A DNA stretch of 6,604 nt, taken from the NCBI GenBank assembly GCA_945292135.1, contig CALYRA010000069.1, positions 1-6,604 on the forward strand, read 5' to 3'. Source of the stretch: an uncultured Dysgonomonas sp. GTDB lineage: Bacteria; Bacteroidota; Bacteroidia; Bacteroidales; Dysgonomonadaceae. The notes under the pieces were generated by a model, which searched no databases, was not told where the DNA came from, and saw only the letters and a program-made list of their open reading frames with translations. This document shows, one piece after another, positions 6,530 through 6,604 of this stretch (within the stretch, counting starts at the first letter, position 1; every line of letters starts with the position of its first letter). Made by a program: the position numbers and the translations under genes.

Positions 6530-6561
6530 CAAAGAAATAAATTACATCAAAGAAGTCCAAA
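6530..6561 (-). promoter_or_regulatory. Candidate Bacteroidota promoter for nrdJ
   Basis: On the minus strand a TTTG at 6558-6561 is followed, 20 bases later, by TTTCTTTG (6530-6537). The spacing fits the Bacteroidota pattern TTTG-N19-21-TAnnTTTG, with one mismatch in the -7 element (T for A). Initiation would fall near 6523, giving a leader of about 33 bases that contains the half NrdR-like sequence. The upstream edge of the window is close, so a better promoter may lie outside. Confidence 0.3.
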
Positions 6562-6604
6562 TTTTATATTAAAAAATTATTAACAAACAGAAAGTTTTCA
6601 AAAT

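Noticed and set aside
6491..6604. Cobalamin riboswitch upstream of nrdJ
   Set aside because: A B12-dependent enzyme made this worth checking, but no B12-box-like sequence or multi-helix structure is visible in the 114 bases present; one farther upstream cannot be excluded.

Overview
The window looks like a piece of a Bacteroidales (Bacteroidota) chromosome. The evidence is a DAHP synthase with a C-terminal chorismate mutase domain, a Bacteroidota-style small outer-membrane barrel with an 'LFAQ' signal-peptide end, A-rich start regions without Shine-Dalgarno sequences, and a good match to the Bacteroidota -7 promoter element (TAnnTTTG). The genus cannot be fixed from this sequence. Coding DNA is moderately A+T-rich and the intergenic spacers more so. 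No mobile element, CRISPR array, tRNA or rRNA was recognised.

Layout from left to right: (1) the 3' part of a GNAT N-acetyltransferase gene, cut by the window edge (+). (2) A DAHP synthase/chorismate mutase fusion gene (+), preceded by a TACCTTTG promoter element and followed by a strong hairpin. (3) A small outer-membrane beta-barrel gene (-), convergent with the fusion gene. (4) A prephenate dehydrogenase gene, tyrA (+), divergent from the barrel gene and ending in a hairpin. (5) A NimA-like/pyridoxamine-oxidase-like flavoprotein gene (-). (6) A complete adenosylcobalamin-dependent (class II) ribonucleotide reductase gene, nrdJ (-), ending in a G.U-rich hairpin and T tract that only fold well in its own transcript. 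Every spacer is shorter than 200 bases.

Genes 2 and 4 belong together biochemically. DAHP synthase makes the first shikimate-pathway intermediate, the fused mutase turns chorismate into prephenate, and TyrA oxidises prephenate to the tyrosine precursor 4-hydroxyphenylpyruvate. In many Bacteroidales these genes are adjacent in one operon, whereas here an oppositely oriented outer-membrane gene with its own spacers lies between them. NrdJ supplies deoxyribonucleotides by an oxygen-independent, B12-dependent radical mechanism. The flavoprotein gene downstream of it is probably a separate unit.

I found no clear sign of an undescribed biological system. The points most worth a second look are the split aromatic gene pair, two substituted positions in the mutase active site, a half NrdR-box-like site before nrdJ, and an extra cysteine pair in the NrdJ linker.
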